NCBI GenBank assembly: GCA_021817255.1
Contig: JAKAVO010000003.1
Location: 1 to 64,000 of the forward strand
From: Thermoplasmata archaeon
GTDB lineage: Archaea > Thermoplasmatota > Thermoplasmata > Thermoplasmatales > Thermoplasmataceae
Length of the DNA: 64,000 bases
Reading direction: 5' to 3'
Below the pieces are notes generated by a model. That model ran no database searches. It saw nothing but the letters and a program-made list of their open reading frames with translations, and was not told the DNA's origin. Both the position numbers and the translations under genes were made by a program. How positions within the stretch are numbered: the first letter of the stretch is position 1; each line of letters opens with the position of its first letter. Positions 39,588-48,565 of the stretch are shown here, piece after piece.

Positions 39588-40520
39588 ATGGAAAAAGAAA
39601 GAAAGAAAATAGAACAGATTGAAAAATGCCCAGAATGTGGCTCCACAGATTTATCCAGGGATTATGAAAGAGGTGAACTGGTATGCAATAAGTGTGGCAT
39701 TGTTATTGATGAAAGCTATATTGATCAGGGACCTGAATGGCGGGCCTTTGACACTGAACAAAATGAATCCAGGGCCAGAGCCGGATCACCAATGACTTTT
39801 ACACTTCATGATAAGGGTCTTTCAACAGATATCTCATGGAAAAATAAGGATTCATATGGCAAATCCATTCCTACAAGAAACAGGGCACAGTTGTACAGGT
39901 TGAGAAAGTGGCAGAAGAGGATAAAGGTTTCAAATGCTGCTGAAAGGAATTTGTCACAGGCTCTTCAGGAAATGGAGAGGATGGCATCAAACCTGAGCAT
40001 TCCAAATGATGTCAGGGAGACTGCAGCAGTAATATACAGAAAGGCAGTCAAACAGAACATGATCAGGGGAAGGAGCATAGAAGGAGTTGTAGCCGGCTCA
40101 CTATATGCAGCTTGCAGAATAACAAATGTTCCGAGAACACTTGATGAAATTGCATCCATAACAAGAGTAAAGAAAAAGGAAATTGGGCGTACTTATCGTA
40201 TCATGAGCAGGTACCTTCAGTTAAACATTATGCCTTCAAAACCGGAAGACTATCTTAACAGGTTTTGCAGCAAGCTCAAATTATCGCTGGACACAAGAAA
40301 ACAGGCTGCAGAAATTATAAAACTTGCACAGGACAATGACCTGACTTCAGGAAAGGGGCCAACAGGAGTAGCCGCAGCAGCAATCTACATTGCGTCAATT
40401 TTGATGAATGAGAGAAGAACCCAGAGATCAGTTGCTGAAGTTGCAGGTGTTACTGAGGTAACAATAAGGAACAGGTACAAGGAACTGACTGAAAAACTGA
40501 ACCTTGAAGTTCAGGAGTAA
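39588..40520 (+). CDS. tfb: Transcription initiation factor IIB (TFB)
   Basis: Zn ribbon [42 protein letters not shown]; two cyclin-like repeats. Confidence 0.97.
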   Translation: MEKERKKIEQIEKCPECGSTDLSRDYERGELVCNKCGIVIDESYIDQGPEWRAFDTEQNESRARAGSPMTFTLHDKGLSTDISWKNKDSYGKSIPTRNRAQLYRLRKWQKRIKVSNAAERNLSQALQEMERMASNLSIPNDVRETAAVIYRKAVKQNMIRGRSIEGVVAGSLYAACRITNVPRTLDEIASITRVKKKEIGRTYRIMSRYLQLNIMPSKPEDYLNRFCSKLKLSLDTRKQAAEIIKLAQDNDLTSGKGPTGVAAAAIYIASILMNERRTQRSVAEVAGVTEVTIRNRYKELTEKLNLEVQE

Positions 40521-40735
40521 TCAGTTCCATATATTTTTTTTACAATTTCCACTATCTTCAGGAATTCATCTGTAATGCTGTAGATGGAAGAAAGTTTTAC
40601 ATTTCTGATTTCAATTGCCAGTTCGCCTGGCGATCTTCTTTCCAATAGTATATCTTTATTGTTCTCCGGAAGGGCAGATTTGGCGATCGCATCAAGAAGA
40701 GTTGATTCTTCAGTTAAAAGTATTTTTATATCCAA
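40511..40735 (-). CDS. KEOPS subunit Pcc1-like protein
   Basis: 74 aa; [36 protein letters not shown] resembles Pcc1; short, so tentative. Confidence 0.5.
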   Translation of the reverse strand: MDIKILLTEESTLLDAIAKSALPENNKDILLERRSPGELAIEIRNVKLSSIYSITDEFLKIVEIVKKIYGTDYS

Positions 40736-40744
40736 TATGGCAGT

Positions 40745-41194
40745 ATGCCTATTTCCTTAATTACCTTTCAAAGAACAGGCAATCCAATCTTTTTGGAAAA
40801 GGTAGAGCTATTAAAACGCATGCCAAAGTGTAGTGCGATGAACAGAATCATAAAAATTGATGATCAGTCACTATTAAAGAATTCAACTTTTGCTGGGACG
40901 CTCAGAATGACAGCATTCGATCATTTTTTGCCTCTGTTTCTTAAGGAGGCATTTGCATGTTCCGGAGAAGTGTATATTTCGGCGGCAGAGGCAGGTGGTA
41001 TTGATGGAATATATATTTATGACCCGGTGGAACAGACTGGAACTTGTTTCACAGGCAGCAATGAGATTGCCAGGGATTTCTATTCAATGAACCTTGGCCT
41101 GGAATTCTTTTCCAAACAGAATTTTGGTAAGTATTTCGGCTATCAGGAAGATAAATTGAGAGTTCTGGCAAATGGAATTATTCCATGTGGTTGA
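40745..41194 (+). CDS. Hypothetical protein
   Basis: Continuous 149-aa ORF divergent from the Pcc1-like gene; no family recognised. Confidence 0.55.
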   Translation: MPISLITFQRTGNPIFLEKVELLKRMPKCSAMNRIIKIDDQSLLKNSTFAGTLRMTAFDHFLPLFLKEAFACSGEVYISAAEAGGIDGIYIYDPVEQTGTCFTGSNEIARDFYSMNLGLEFFSKQNFGKYFGYQEDKLRVLANGIIPCG

Positions 41195-41450
41195 AATTAG
41201 GATTGCTGAAATTTCGATTTTTTATCACATAAGACGGTATATGTGGACATAAATTCAACTCCTTTCCCAAGACTTTCATAGATGGCAAGTCACATAATTA
41301 GTTTAAATCTATCTCAATCCAGTAGATTTATGAAATATTGTAAACACCACGTTTAACAATTTATGGGATAATGTCGAGGGAAAGCTTATCGGGAAAAATA
41401 TTTCAAAAAGCCTTAAATTGAGAAAAGACATAACTGCCGAAGAAACCAGG

Positions 41451-41535
41451 GCGGAGGTTGCCGAGCTAGGTCAAAGGCGGCAGACTCAAGATCTGCTTCC
41501 GTAGGGGTTCGCCGGTTCGAATCCGGCCCTCCGCA
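41451..41535 (+). tRNA. tRNA-Leu (anticodon CAA)
   Basis: gcggagg/cctccgc acceptor; anticodon stem-loop gcaga-ctCAAga-tctgc; long variable arm; T arm gccgg-ttcgaat-ccggc; discriminator A. Confidence 0.93.
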
Positions 41536-41586
41536 TCTCAATTACGAAAGAGTGGTTGCTGTGTGCAGGTTATAAAGAAGTACTTA

Positions 41587-41735
41587 CTATAGATTTTTGT
41601 TCTCCATATCTGGATCGTTTACAGGGAAAAAACTTATTGGCAGAAATTTGTTATGCATTTTGTCCAGAAAGTCCGCCAGTTGATAAATTGTCTTGTCCTT
41701 GAATTTCATCACTTCGATGAAAGAGACTGTCGAAT
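41587..41735 (-). pseudogene. Truncated C-terminal remnant of the protein encoded at 54444-54875
   Basis: Minus-strand STVSFIEVMKFKDKTIYQLADFLDKMHNKFLPISFFPVNDPDMENKNL* versus NSAFSFIEVMKFKDETIYQLADFLDKMHNKFMAISFLRVNDPDFEFKKL*; same stop position. Confidence 0.85.
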
Positions 41736-41937
41736 ATTAATCGAACTCATAGGCAATACTGGAATAAAGAATGGCCTAAAGATATCTGCTGATATTGACA
41801 TGGGATTACATGAAACGGGTAAGGTTGTGGCCGATGAAGACCTGAAAAATGCAAACCTGATCATGGATGATTTCCACGGTAACTGGAATTATACAATTGG
41901 ATCCAGAGATAATACAAATAGGGATATTATTAGTTAA
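41736..41937 (+). mobile_element. Remnant of an ISAzo13-like (Rhodopirellula-type) transposase C-terminus
   Basis: GLKISADIDMGLHETGKVVADEDLKNANLIMDDFHGNWNYTI resembles the ETG(K)...DEE(M)...FHGxWNYTI tail of this transposase family; no catalytic region present. Confidence 0.65.
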
Positions 41938-42016
41938 CACCTGCTTAGCATACAATTTTGATTTGGAAAAGATAAAATAAGACACTCACATAATTACATG
42001 TGAAGATACGAAGAAT

Positions 42017-42220
42017 GTGACTGTTTCAGATGAACTCTATGAGAATCTGGCTTTAATGAAGCAGCTTGGGGAGAGCTTCTCAGATGTAATAGACAGATTA
42101 GTGCATAGAAGGAAAGTGAAGACATTTTACGGCAGCCTGAGAGGAAGCAAATTCCTTGATGAATTGGAAAGTGAAGTTAAGAGGGGCAGGAAAGAGTCAA
42201 AACAGAGAGAATTCAAATGA
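42017..42220 (+). CDS. VapB-like antitoxin (ribbon-helix-helix type)
   Basis: VTVSDELYENLALMKQLGESFSDVIDRLVHRRK; ATGA overlap with the following VapC reading frame. Confidence 0.8.
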   Translation: MTVSDELYENLALMKQLGESFSDVIDRLVHRRKVKTFYGSLRGSKFLDELESEVKRGRKESKQREFK

Positions 42221-42610
42221 TTGTTCTGGACACATCGTATTTAATTTCAATAGATAGAGGAGATCCTGGCTTAGGAAGCAAAATAAGGCTGCTGGATGAG
42301 GGGGGTCTTCCTCACCGATATCGCACACTTCGAAATTTTCAGATCAGGGGCGAAAATGGGTCAGAAAGAGCATTCATTCTTTTCTAACTTGTTCAGTGCC
42401 TACGAAATACTGCCGTTTAACACTGAATCCTCAAGGAGAGCGTCAATCATTCAAGAGAAACTGGACAAGGTGGGGTTGGAAGTAAACATTATGGATGTGT
42501 TGATCGCGGGGACACGCCTGGGTCATGGTATATCAAGAATTGCCACAAGAGACAAAGATTTCAAAGCAATTGCCAAAGTGGAACAATTGCTTGCAATGAA
42601 CGGACTCTGA
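42217..42610 (+). pseudogene. VapC-like PIN-domain toxin, frameshifted at a G6 tract (42300-42305)
   Basis: Frame 1 MIVLDTSYLISIDRGDPGLGSKIRLLDEGG, then frame 2 VFLTDIAHFEIFRSGAKM...MDVLIAGTRLGHGISRIATRDKDF; both halves are PIN-like and adjoin at the G tract. Confidence 0.8.
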
Positions 42611-42780
42611 GCCTGAAGCCTATTCTCCGGCTGGCAGCCATAAAAAAAAACAGTTCCGTTCTTGGAATTCACTTTTCCTGCGGCAAATTGAAAAATGATA
42701 ACAAAAAAATGGCCTCTGCATCCCATGCAATGGTACGAATCCTAATTTTTTCACATCTTTTGGGACCTATAATTGTACTG

Positions 42781-43323
42781 TCATCCTTCAAAGCAGATAT
42801 CTTCTATTTTGCTGTAACTTCCCATTTCATCTATTTGTGAGATTCTAGCGAAAACTGTTTTGCAGATTCTTTTCTCCCCAAACTGTTTTCGAGCTTCGTC
42901 TTTTATCTTCATAAGCAATTCTTCAGATAGGTCGTGCTCGACAATTGCAAGAGAAATATGCGGGATATAATACTCAAGTCCGAAGTTTTCCCGGGCATCT
43001 TCTTCGGATATGCCAGTTATGTTTACAAGGCTTTGATGAAACTCAATTGTTTGTTGTTATTCTGCAGTGAGGAACAGCACTGAGTTCCCGAAACTGTCAG
43101 GTGTTCCAATTGTCATGTCGAAAGCACGCCACGATTTGCACTCGTTTCTTACTGCATTAAGCCATTTGAGATTACCGTCAAGACCATTGGGCGCCTTGAC
43201 AGTCACATGTAATTCTACGGCTCTTGGGAGCCAGTTTTCCGGATGTTTGCATAGAAAAGAGACTGTTTCAGAAAAAATTGGATTATAGTATCCCACACCC
43301 GACCAGGCTTTTGGAAATTTCAT
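42781..43323 (-). pseudogene. 2H phosphoesterase / 2'-5' RNA ligase-like protein with an in-frame TAA at 43057-43059
   Basis: ELHVTVKAP (HxT) before the stop; TIEFHQSLVNITGISEEDARENFGLEYYIPHISLAIVEHD (HxS) in the same frame after it, ending TGA at 42781. Confidence 0.72.
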
Positions 43324-43362
43324 AAGACAAAATTCACCACGCACCGAATAAAAGGATGAAAA

Positions 43363-43611
43363 TCAGCCTGTAGAAACTGCTCCTTTCTTGTTTCCCAGCG
43401 CTATATATTTCCTTAGTGCCAGAATAGTCCATACAGCTTCTATAACGCCAAATGGCCATGTTCCAGAAAGAAATCCGTATGCCGAAGAGCCTATACAGGT
43501 CAGTCCAAACAGAAGGGTATAATTTCTGGATTTCGGTTCCATCGCATAGAAGATAAGCATTATAGCCAGATCGATTGCACCAAGAATATTGAGCACTGAA
43601 AGCGGCTCCAT
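43363..43611 (-). CDS. Small membrane protein
   Basis: 82-aa ORF with about three hydrophobic segments; no family recognised. Confidence 0.5.
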   Translation of the reverse strand: MEPLSVLNILGAIDLAIMLIFYAMEPKSRNYTLLFGLTCIGSSAYGFLSGTWPFGVIEAVWTILALRKYIALGNKKGAVSTG

Positions 43612-43716
43612 GGCTGAGAAGTCAAAACTAATATAAGAATACAGGCATTTATTAATGTTTTAAATTAATTCCAGCAGGATGGAAGGCAAAACTGGCAGGA
43701 CAGCCATGTGGCAAAT

Positions 43717-44787
43717 TTAGCCACTTTTTTGAAAAATAAAAATATATTCATGCTTAAAGACGTAGAATCCCCCCCTTAAGGCCCTATATCTCCATAGGTC
43801 CTTTTCTTCTCTCTTTGCACGGGTCCGATCAAAATTCTTTACAACAATTGATTTCAATCTAAAACCTAATGAAGTAATTCTGTCCATAGTGTGAAAGCCC
43901 AGAGGAATCCATGATCCAGCAGAATATTTATCACCGATAACAACAGCCAGATATCTATCCCTCTCCAAGTGACTGGACAAGTTCCTCACCACATTTTCCA
44001 TCATTTTAAGAAATGATTCCTCGTCAGCAGCATTTGAGAGATCATTTTGGGCGGAGCTGAATTTGATGATATCCCAGTAAGGTGGATGGAGTATGATCAA
44101 TTTTGCATCCTTTTTGCCATGATCGGATAAAATCCGTGATATGTCAACTGACTGGCTATCACCCACAACCACTTCCTGAAACAACTTTTTATCTTCATCT
44201 TCAGGCGAGTTCTTTTCTTTCGCAATATCTGCTGCTTTTTGGGAGAGTTCTATTCCAATGCAACTTCGCCCAAGCTTTTTGCACTCGATTAAGGTAGTTC
44301 CGCTCCCAAGGAAACCGTCAACCACAACATCCCCCTTTTTAGTATATCGCCTGATCAGCTGGTTTGGAATTTGTGGTATGAAATTACCCCAGTAATCTGC
44401 ATTGTGATCTCCCGAACTGTCTCTTTTGCCAAATATCCAGAGGCTGTCTGTCAATATATCCTGGTATAATTTCCATTTATTGAGATCTATGTCATTTAAC
44501 TTGGAGAATTGTTGAGATGTAATGCTTTTGACAAATCTGTTGATATAATAAACAGCTCTTTCCTTTGTTCTGGACTCAACAATTTGTTGAATGTCTTCCA
44601 GAATCAACCTCCTGATAAAATTGGAATCGTAGCCTTCTTCTGATATAATTAACTGCCTGATGGAAACTGGATCAAGAAATTCGACCATGGATCTGGCTTC
44701 TCCCATCTTTATGCGAATTTCTTCAATATTTTTGCATTCCCTGGCCTCATGCAATAATTGAACCAGTTCAACTATGTTTGTATCCAA
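43717..44787 (-). CDS. Orphan DNA methyltransferase (amino-methylating N4/N6 class)
   Basis: Motif I VVDGFLGSGTTLIECKKLGRSCIGIEL; motif IV-like LIILHPPYWDIIKFS; no endonuclease gene adjacent. Confidence 0.8.
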   Translation of the reverse strand: MDTNIVELVQLLHEARECKNIEEIRIKMGEARSMVEFLDPVSIRQLIISEEGYDSNFIRRLILEDIQQIVESRTKERAVYYINRFVKSITSQQFSKLNDIDLNKWKLYQDILTDSLWIFGKRDSSGDHNADYWGNFIPQIPNQLIRRYTKKGDVVVDGFLGSGTTLIECKKLGRSCIGIELSQKAADIAKEKNSPEDEDKKLFQEVVVGDSQSVDISRILSDHGKKDAKLIILHPPYWDIIKFSSAQNDLSNAADEESFLKMMENVVRNLSSHLERDRYLAVVIGDKYSAGSWIPLGFHTMDRITSLGFRLKSIVVKNFDRTRAKREEKDLWRYRALRGGFYVFKHEYIFIFQKSG

Positions 44788-45040
44788 TTTCTAACCCTTC
44801 CTGTCTGTTAATGAAATTTGAGATACAATATTATAATTTTCTATAAATGATGGTATTATTTGAACACATGTGCAGATTTCCAATGCATAATCTTTCCTAT
44901 GTTTGTAATGAATGCCCTCCCTTCTGATATAATCGCGGTGTGGAAGAAAATTTCAGAATAAACCGCACCGGGATATGGGTAAATGCCTTTAAGAAGCACT
45001 ATTTCCTGAATTATGCACTAAATGCATTAAAAAAAGGCGG

Positions 45041-45412
45041 TTGAGGAATCTTGTCCTTTTCTTTATTGGGCAACCTCTAATTGAAATCGTAAAAAAAGAG
45101 AAAGTAATATTGCATTCCAAAAGATATGGACATATGTCATGGGTGCCAATCAATGCGGCTGAGCACACTATACTCAACTTTGTATCCAAAATGGGAGAAG
45201 GCAAAAGACTGACTGTGTTGAGTTTTAAAAAAGACAGGTTCGTTTCATTCTCCCTTGAATCCGGCAATATACTGATCAATGAAAGTGGATTCAAACACGA
45301 AACCATCACTGTATCAAAAGAAGATTTGAAAAAGAAGGTCAAAGATATACTGGCAACAGAATTCCCCCGAAGCCATAAGGTTCAGATTACAATGAAACAG
45401 GTTAAAAATTGA
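45041..45412 (+). CDS. Hypothetical protein
   Basis: 123-aa ORF with plausible composition; no family recognised. Confidence 0.5.
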   Translation: MRNLVLFFIGQPLIEIVKKEKVILHSKRYGHMSWVPINAAEHTILNFVSKMGEGKRLTVLSFKKDRFVSFSLESGNILINESGFKHETITVSKEDLKKKVKDILATEFPRSHKVQITMKQVKN

Positions 45413-45462
45413 CATGCATTGATGTTCAACAGGGCTATATTTATAAGTAACTGATAAATGGC

Positions 45463-46509
45463 ATGGAGTTGAAGCAGGTAAGCTCAGGAAGAGATTCGTC
45501 AGTATCGACCATTATAGGCACTCTTTTGCTTATAGCAATAACAGTGATACTCATGACCACTTTGGGCATCTTTCTCTTTTCAAATGCCCCAAAGGGCAAC
45601 CCAGTAACTCCGAGAATGAACATCCAGCTTACTGCGGATAAAGTGAATTATTCTAACGAATATTTAATGTTGGTCCAGTCCGTCACTGAGAAAATACCAG
45701 TTAGTTTTATAAAATTGGAGTTTGTTGTAAGCGGCCAGAACAGCCCTATTATTATACCTCTCAGAGACAGTTCCACTTACTGCAGTTATCCGATTATGAT
45801 GCATATGTGTTATTCATTTAACCCGTCCGGAAATTATGCTGTTTCGCAGTTTAATAGCTCTGTTGTCATGCGAATTTATGTTGCGCCAAGGATGAATCTT
45901 TCCTATATGTCTGTTATTGATATGAGTTCTGACTCAATAATTGCCGGTTCTCCGGTGACTGGTTCAACTGTTTCAGCAAGTTCAAACCATTTTGAGCCAT
46001 TCATTTCAAAACAAATGAGTTTTCAAAGTTTGACTTACAATCAACTGAATACCACAACGCCTGCCGGAATAACCTATTCAAATGAATCTCTATTCTTCCC
46101 GGAGAGCTCAAGCCAGGATATTTTTGAATTCAATTCTTCCAAGCTCAGCTTATCCCTCAATAAAAACAAAGAATTCTGGTCGCACAGCACTCCATTTCCA
46201 TATATCCAGTTAAATTCTAAAACGGTTAAAAACTATGGGCTTTACGCTGCCAGCAATATTTATGTCTCAAAAAATAGCAATTTATCTTTTAATGCAACAC
46301 TGTCAGAACCGGCTTTCATGAGGATATCACAAATTGGAAATTCCACCAATGCTTTCATTCCAGTCAATAAGACAGATTTTAATTACAATTATTCAGGCAA
46401 AGACGTTCTCAATGTGAGCAGGACTCTCAGGATGGTTGCAGGCTATTATGCCATCCAGATATTTTATCTCTATATCAACGACAATGGAATTATAGCATTC
46501 AAGATATGA
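45463..46509 (+). CDS. Archaeal type IV pilin-like protein
   Basis: SSGRDSSVSTIIGTLLLIAITVILMTTLGIFLF resembles the archaeal pilin N-terminal domain; Asn/Ser/Thr-rich ectodomain. Confidence 0.75.
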   Translation: MELKQVSSGRDSSVSTIIGTLLLIAITVILMTTLGIFLFSNAPKGNPVTPRMNIQLTADKVNYSNEYLMLVQSVTEKIPVSFIKLEFVVSGQNSPIIIPLRDSSTYCSYPIMMHMCYSFNPSGNYAVSQFNSSVVMRIYVAPRMNLSYMSVIDMSSDSIIAGSPVTGSTVSASSNHFEPFISKQMSFQSLTYNQLNTTTPAGITYSNESLFFPESSSQDIFEFNSSKLSLSLNKNKEFWSHSTPFPYIQLNSKTVKNYGLYAASNIYVSKNSNLSFNATLSEPAFMRISQIGNSTNAFIPVNKTDFNYNYSGKDVLNVSRTLRMVAGYYAIQIFYLYINDNGIIAFKI

Positions 46510-46576
46510 ATACATTTCTTTATCGCTAAATGGTCAAATAAGAAAATTTTTTAACTACAAAGAATATAACAGGTAT

Positions 46577-47926
46577 GTGACCATCTCTCCCATTGAAGAA
46601 CGTTATGGAAGGCCAGCAGTAAAATCAATTTTTGAACAGAGCCACAGGTTGAATTGTATGCTTCAGGTGGAAATAGCTGTGGCTGATGCACAGATAAAAA
46701 ATGGAGTTATTCCTCAGGGAAATACAGGCCCTCTCAAAGATATTCTGAAAGATGGGGTAAATGAAGAGAGAATGAAGGAGATTGAAAAGGAAACGAAACA
46801 CGATATCATGGCTTTCATAAGAACAGTAGAAGAGCAATCAAACAATGCCTTCAAGTTCCTTCACTTTGGCCTGACTTCCAATGATGTTATTGACACTGCT
46901 ACCGCCCTCCAGATGAAAGACTATTTTGTGTACCTGATGAATGATCTCAATGAAATTCAGGTGGCACTATCCCACCTTGTAGAAAAATATAAGAAAACCC
47001 CAATGCTGGGAAGAACCCACGGTCAGCACGCCAGCCCAATTACATTCGGGCTGAAGATTGCTACATACCTCTCTGAATTTAACAGGCACACAGAAAGAAT
47101 GAGAGAACTGAAGGGGAGAATCCTGACAGGAAAGGCGCTAGGGCCAGTTGGAACAGGCGCAGCCATGGGCAGGAATGCGTTGAAGGTAAACAGAGATGCA
47201 ATGGCCTCCCTCGGATTGAATTACGAAATTGCCACAGGCCAGCTTGTCGATAGGGACAGGTATGTTGAATTTCTGCAGGCTCTTGGGAATATTGCGATGA
47301 CATGTGAAAAGATAGGTACAGAGATCAGGAATCTCCAAAGGCCTGAAATATTTGAAGTTATGGAATATTTTGAATCTGAAACGCAGGTTGGCTCGTCATC
47401 CATGCCAAGCAAGAGAAATCCTATTGAATCGGAAAATGTGTGCAGCCTTGCCAGAATGATAAGGTCTTTTGCTGTTCCGGAAATGGAAGGCGCTATCACC
47501 TGGCATGAAAGGGACCTTACTAACAGTGCACTGGAAAGATTTACATTGCCCTATTCATGCATCCTCACAGATTTTATTTTAACAAAACTTACAAAAATTT
47601 TAAGAACATTATATGTTAATGTGGAGAAAATGATGGAAAATCTTCTTTCTTCTCCATTGTGTGTATCTGAGAACCTCACAGCACAGCTAACGCTAAAGGG
47701 AATTGGGCGGACAGAAGCACACGAACTTGTACGGCTTGTATCCATGAAATTCTATGAAGGCAATGAAAATCTCCACGATATCCTGATGCAGTCCCGGTTC
47801 GGGAATTTATTTGATGAAGAGGAACTGTCCAGAATGTCCAATCCACTTGGCTTTATCGGATCGTCCTCAGAAATTTGTGGTTTGATGTTAAAAAATACTA
47901 AAGAATTGCTGGGGGAACCCTCATGA
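46577..47926 (+). CDS. purB: Adenylosuccinate lyase
   Basis: GRTHGQHASPITFG; fumarase/aspartase signature GSSSMPSKRNPIESE. Confidence 0.96.
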   Translation: MTISPIEERYGRPAVKSIFEQSHRLNCMLQVEIAVADAQIKNGVIPQGNTGPLKDILKDGVNEERMKEIEKETKHDIMAFIRTVEEQSNNAFKFLHFGLTSNDVIDTATALQMKDYFVYLMNDLNEIQVALSHLVEKYKKTPMLGRTHGQHASPITFGLKIATYLSEFNRHTERMRELKGRILTGKALGPVGTGAAMGRNALKVNRDAMASLGLNYEIATGQLVDRDRYVEFLQALGNIAMTCEKIGTEIRNLQRPEIFEVMEYFESETQVGSSSMPSKRNPIESENVCSLARMIRSFAVPEMEGAITWHERDLTNSALERFTLPYSCILTDFILTKLTKILRTLYVNVEKMMENLLSSPLCVSENLTAQLTLKGIGRTEAHELVRLVSMKFYEGNENLHDILMQSRFGNLFDEEELSRMSNPLGFIGSSSEICGLMLKNTKELLGEPS

Positions 47927-48498
47927 ATTTATCAGTACAGTCACAGATAATCCAGATACTTAAAAAAGACGAGAGATCAATTTCCGGAATCAAAAGCGAC
48001 CTGGAAGGCGTAGGGTTAAAACTGCATAGGCTCACACTTTCAGGATATCTGAGTGCCATGGTTGAAGCAGAAATACTGAAGGTAAAGGAAATAAAGCCTG
48101 CGAAAGTGTATTCCCTAAACCAGAAAGGCACAGTATCGCTTTATCGAAAGATTGGGAAGGCAATTAAAGAAACTTTTTCGGAAAATCATGGAGACATCTG
48201 CCTCTCATTTTTGTATTATACTTTCCAGCGGCCCATTTTTATCAGGGAGTTTGAATTGTGTGACATAGATCTTCCGAAAAATTACAGAAAATCATTCTCA
48301 ACAAAGAAAATAACATATATCAAGTCATTCCAGGAAACTGGCATCGAAATTCCTGAAAATGAAATGATAATAGAGCCGGAAAACATAAACAATACACAGG
48401 TGCTCAGAATAATGCGGAACCTGATTCTTTCCCAGAACAATCTGATGACAGAAACTTCGCTTGTGGACATGGAACAGAAAACCCTTGAAGACATATGA
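47923..48498 (+). CDS. Winged-helix-type protein of unknown function
   Basis: SQIIQILKKDERSISGIKSDLEGVGLKLHRLTLSGYLSAMVEAEILKVKE; ATGA overlap with purB. Confidence 0.65.
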   Translation: MNLSVQSQIIQILKKDERSISGIKSDLEGVGLKLHRLTLSGYLSAMVEAEILKVKEIKPAKVYSLNQKGTVSLYRKIGKAIKETFSENHGDICLSFLYYTFQRPIFIREFELCDIDLPKNYRKSFSTKKITYIKSFQETGIEIPENEMIIEPENINNTQVLRIMRNLILSQNNLMTETSLVDMEQKTLEDI

Positions 48499-48565
48499 AG
48501 AGAAAGTTAACCTAGCAGCCTGTTGTGAATGTAACGTTTTAATACAGACTTAGCATAGAGTCCCA

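Larger units (their letters stand above)
41451..41735. repeat. 285-nt duplicated segment, copy 1 (tRNA-Leu plus 3' flank); partner 54308-54592
   Basis: Aligns without gaps to 54308-54592; divergence concentrated in the anticodon arm and scattered in the flank; homology stops abruptly at both ends. Confidence 0.9.

Noticed and set aside
41653-41937. 94-aa plus ORF as a real protein (MHFVQKVRQLINCLVLEFHHFDERD...)
   Set aside because: Its first part is antisense to the duplicated HTH-like gene fragment and its second part is a transposase tail; a chance fusion across a junction
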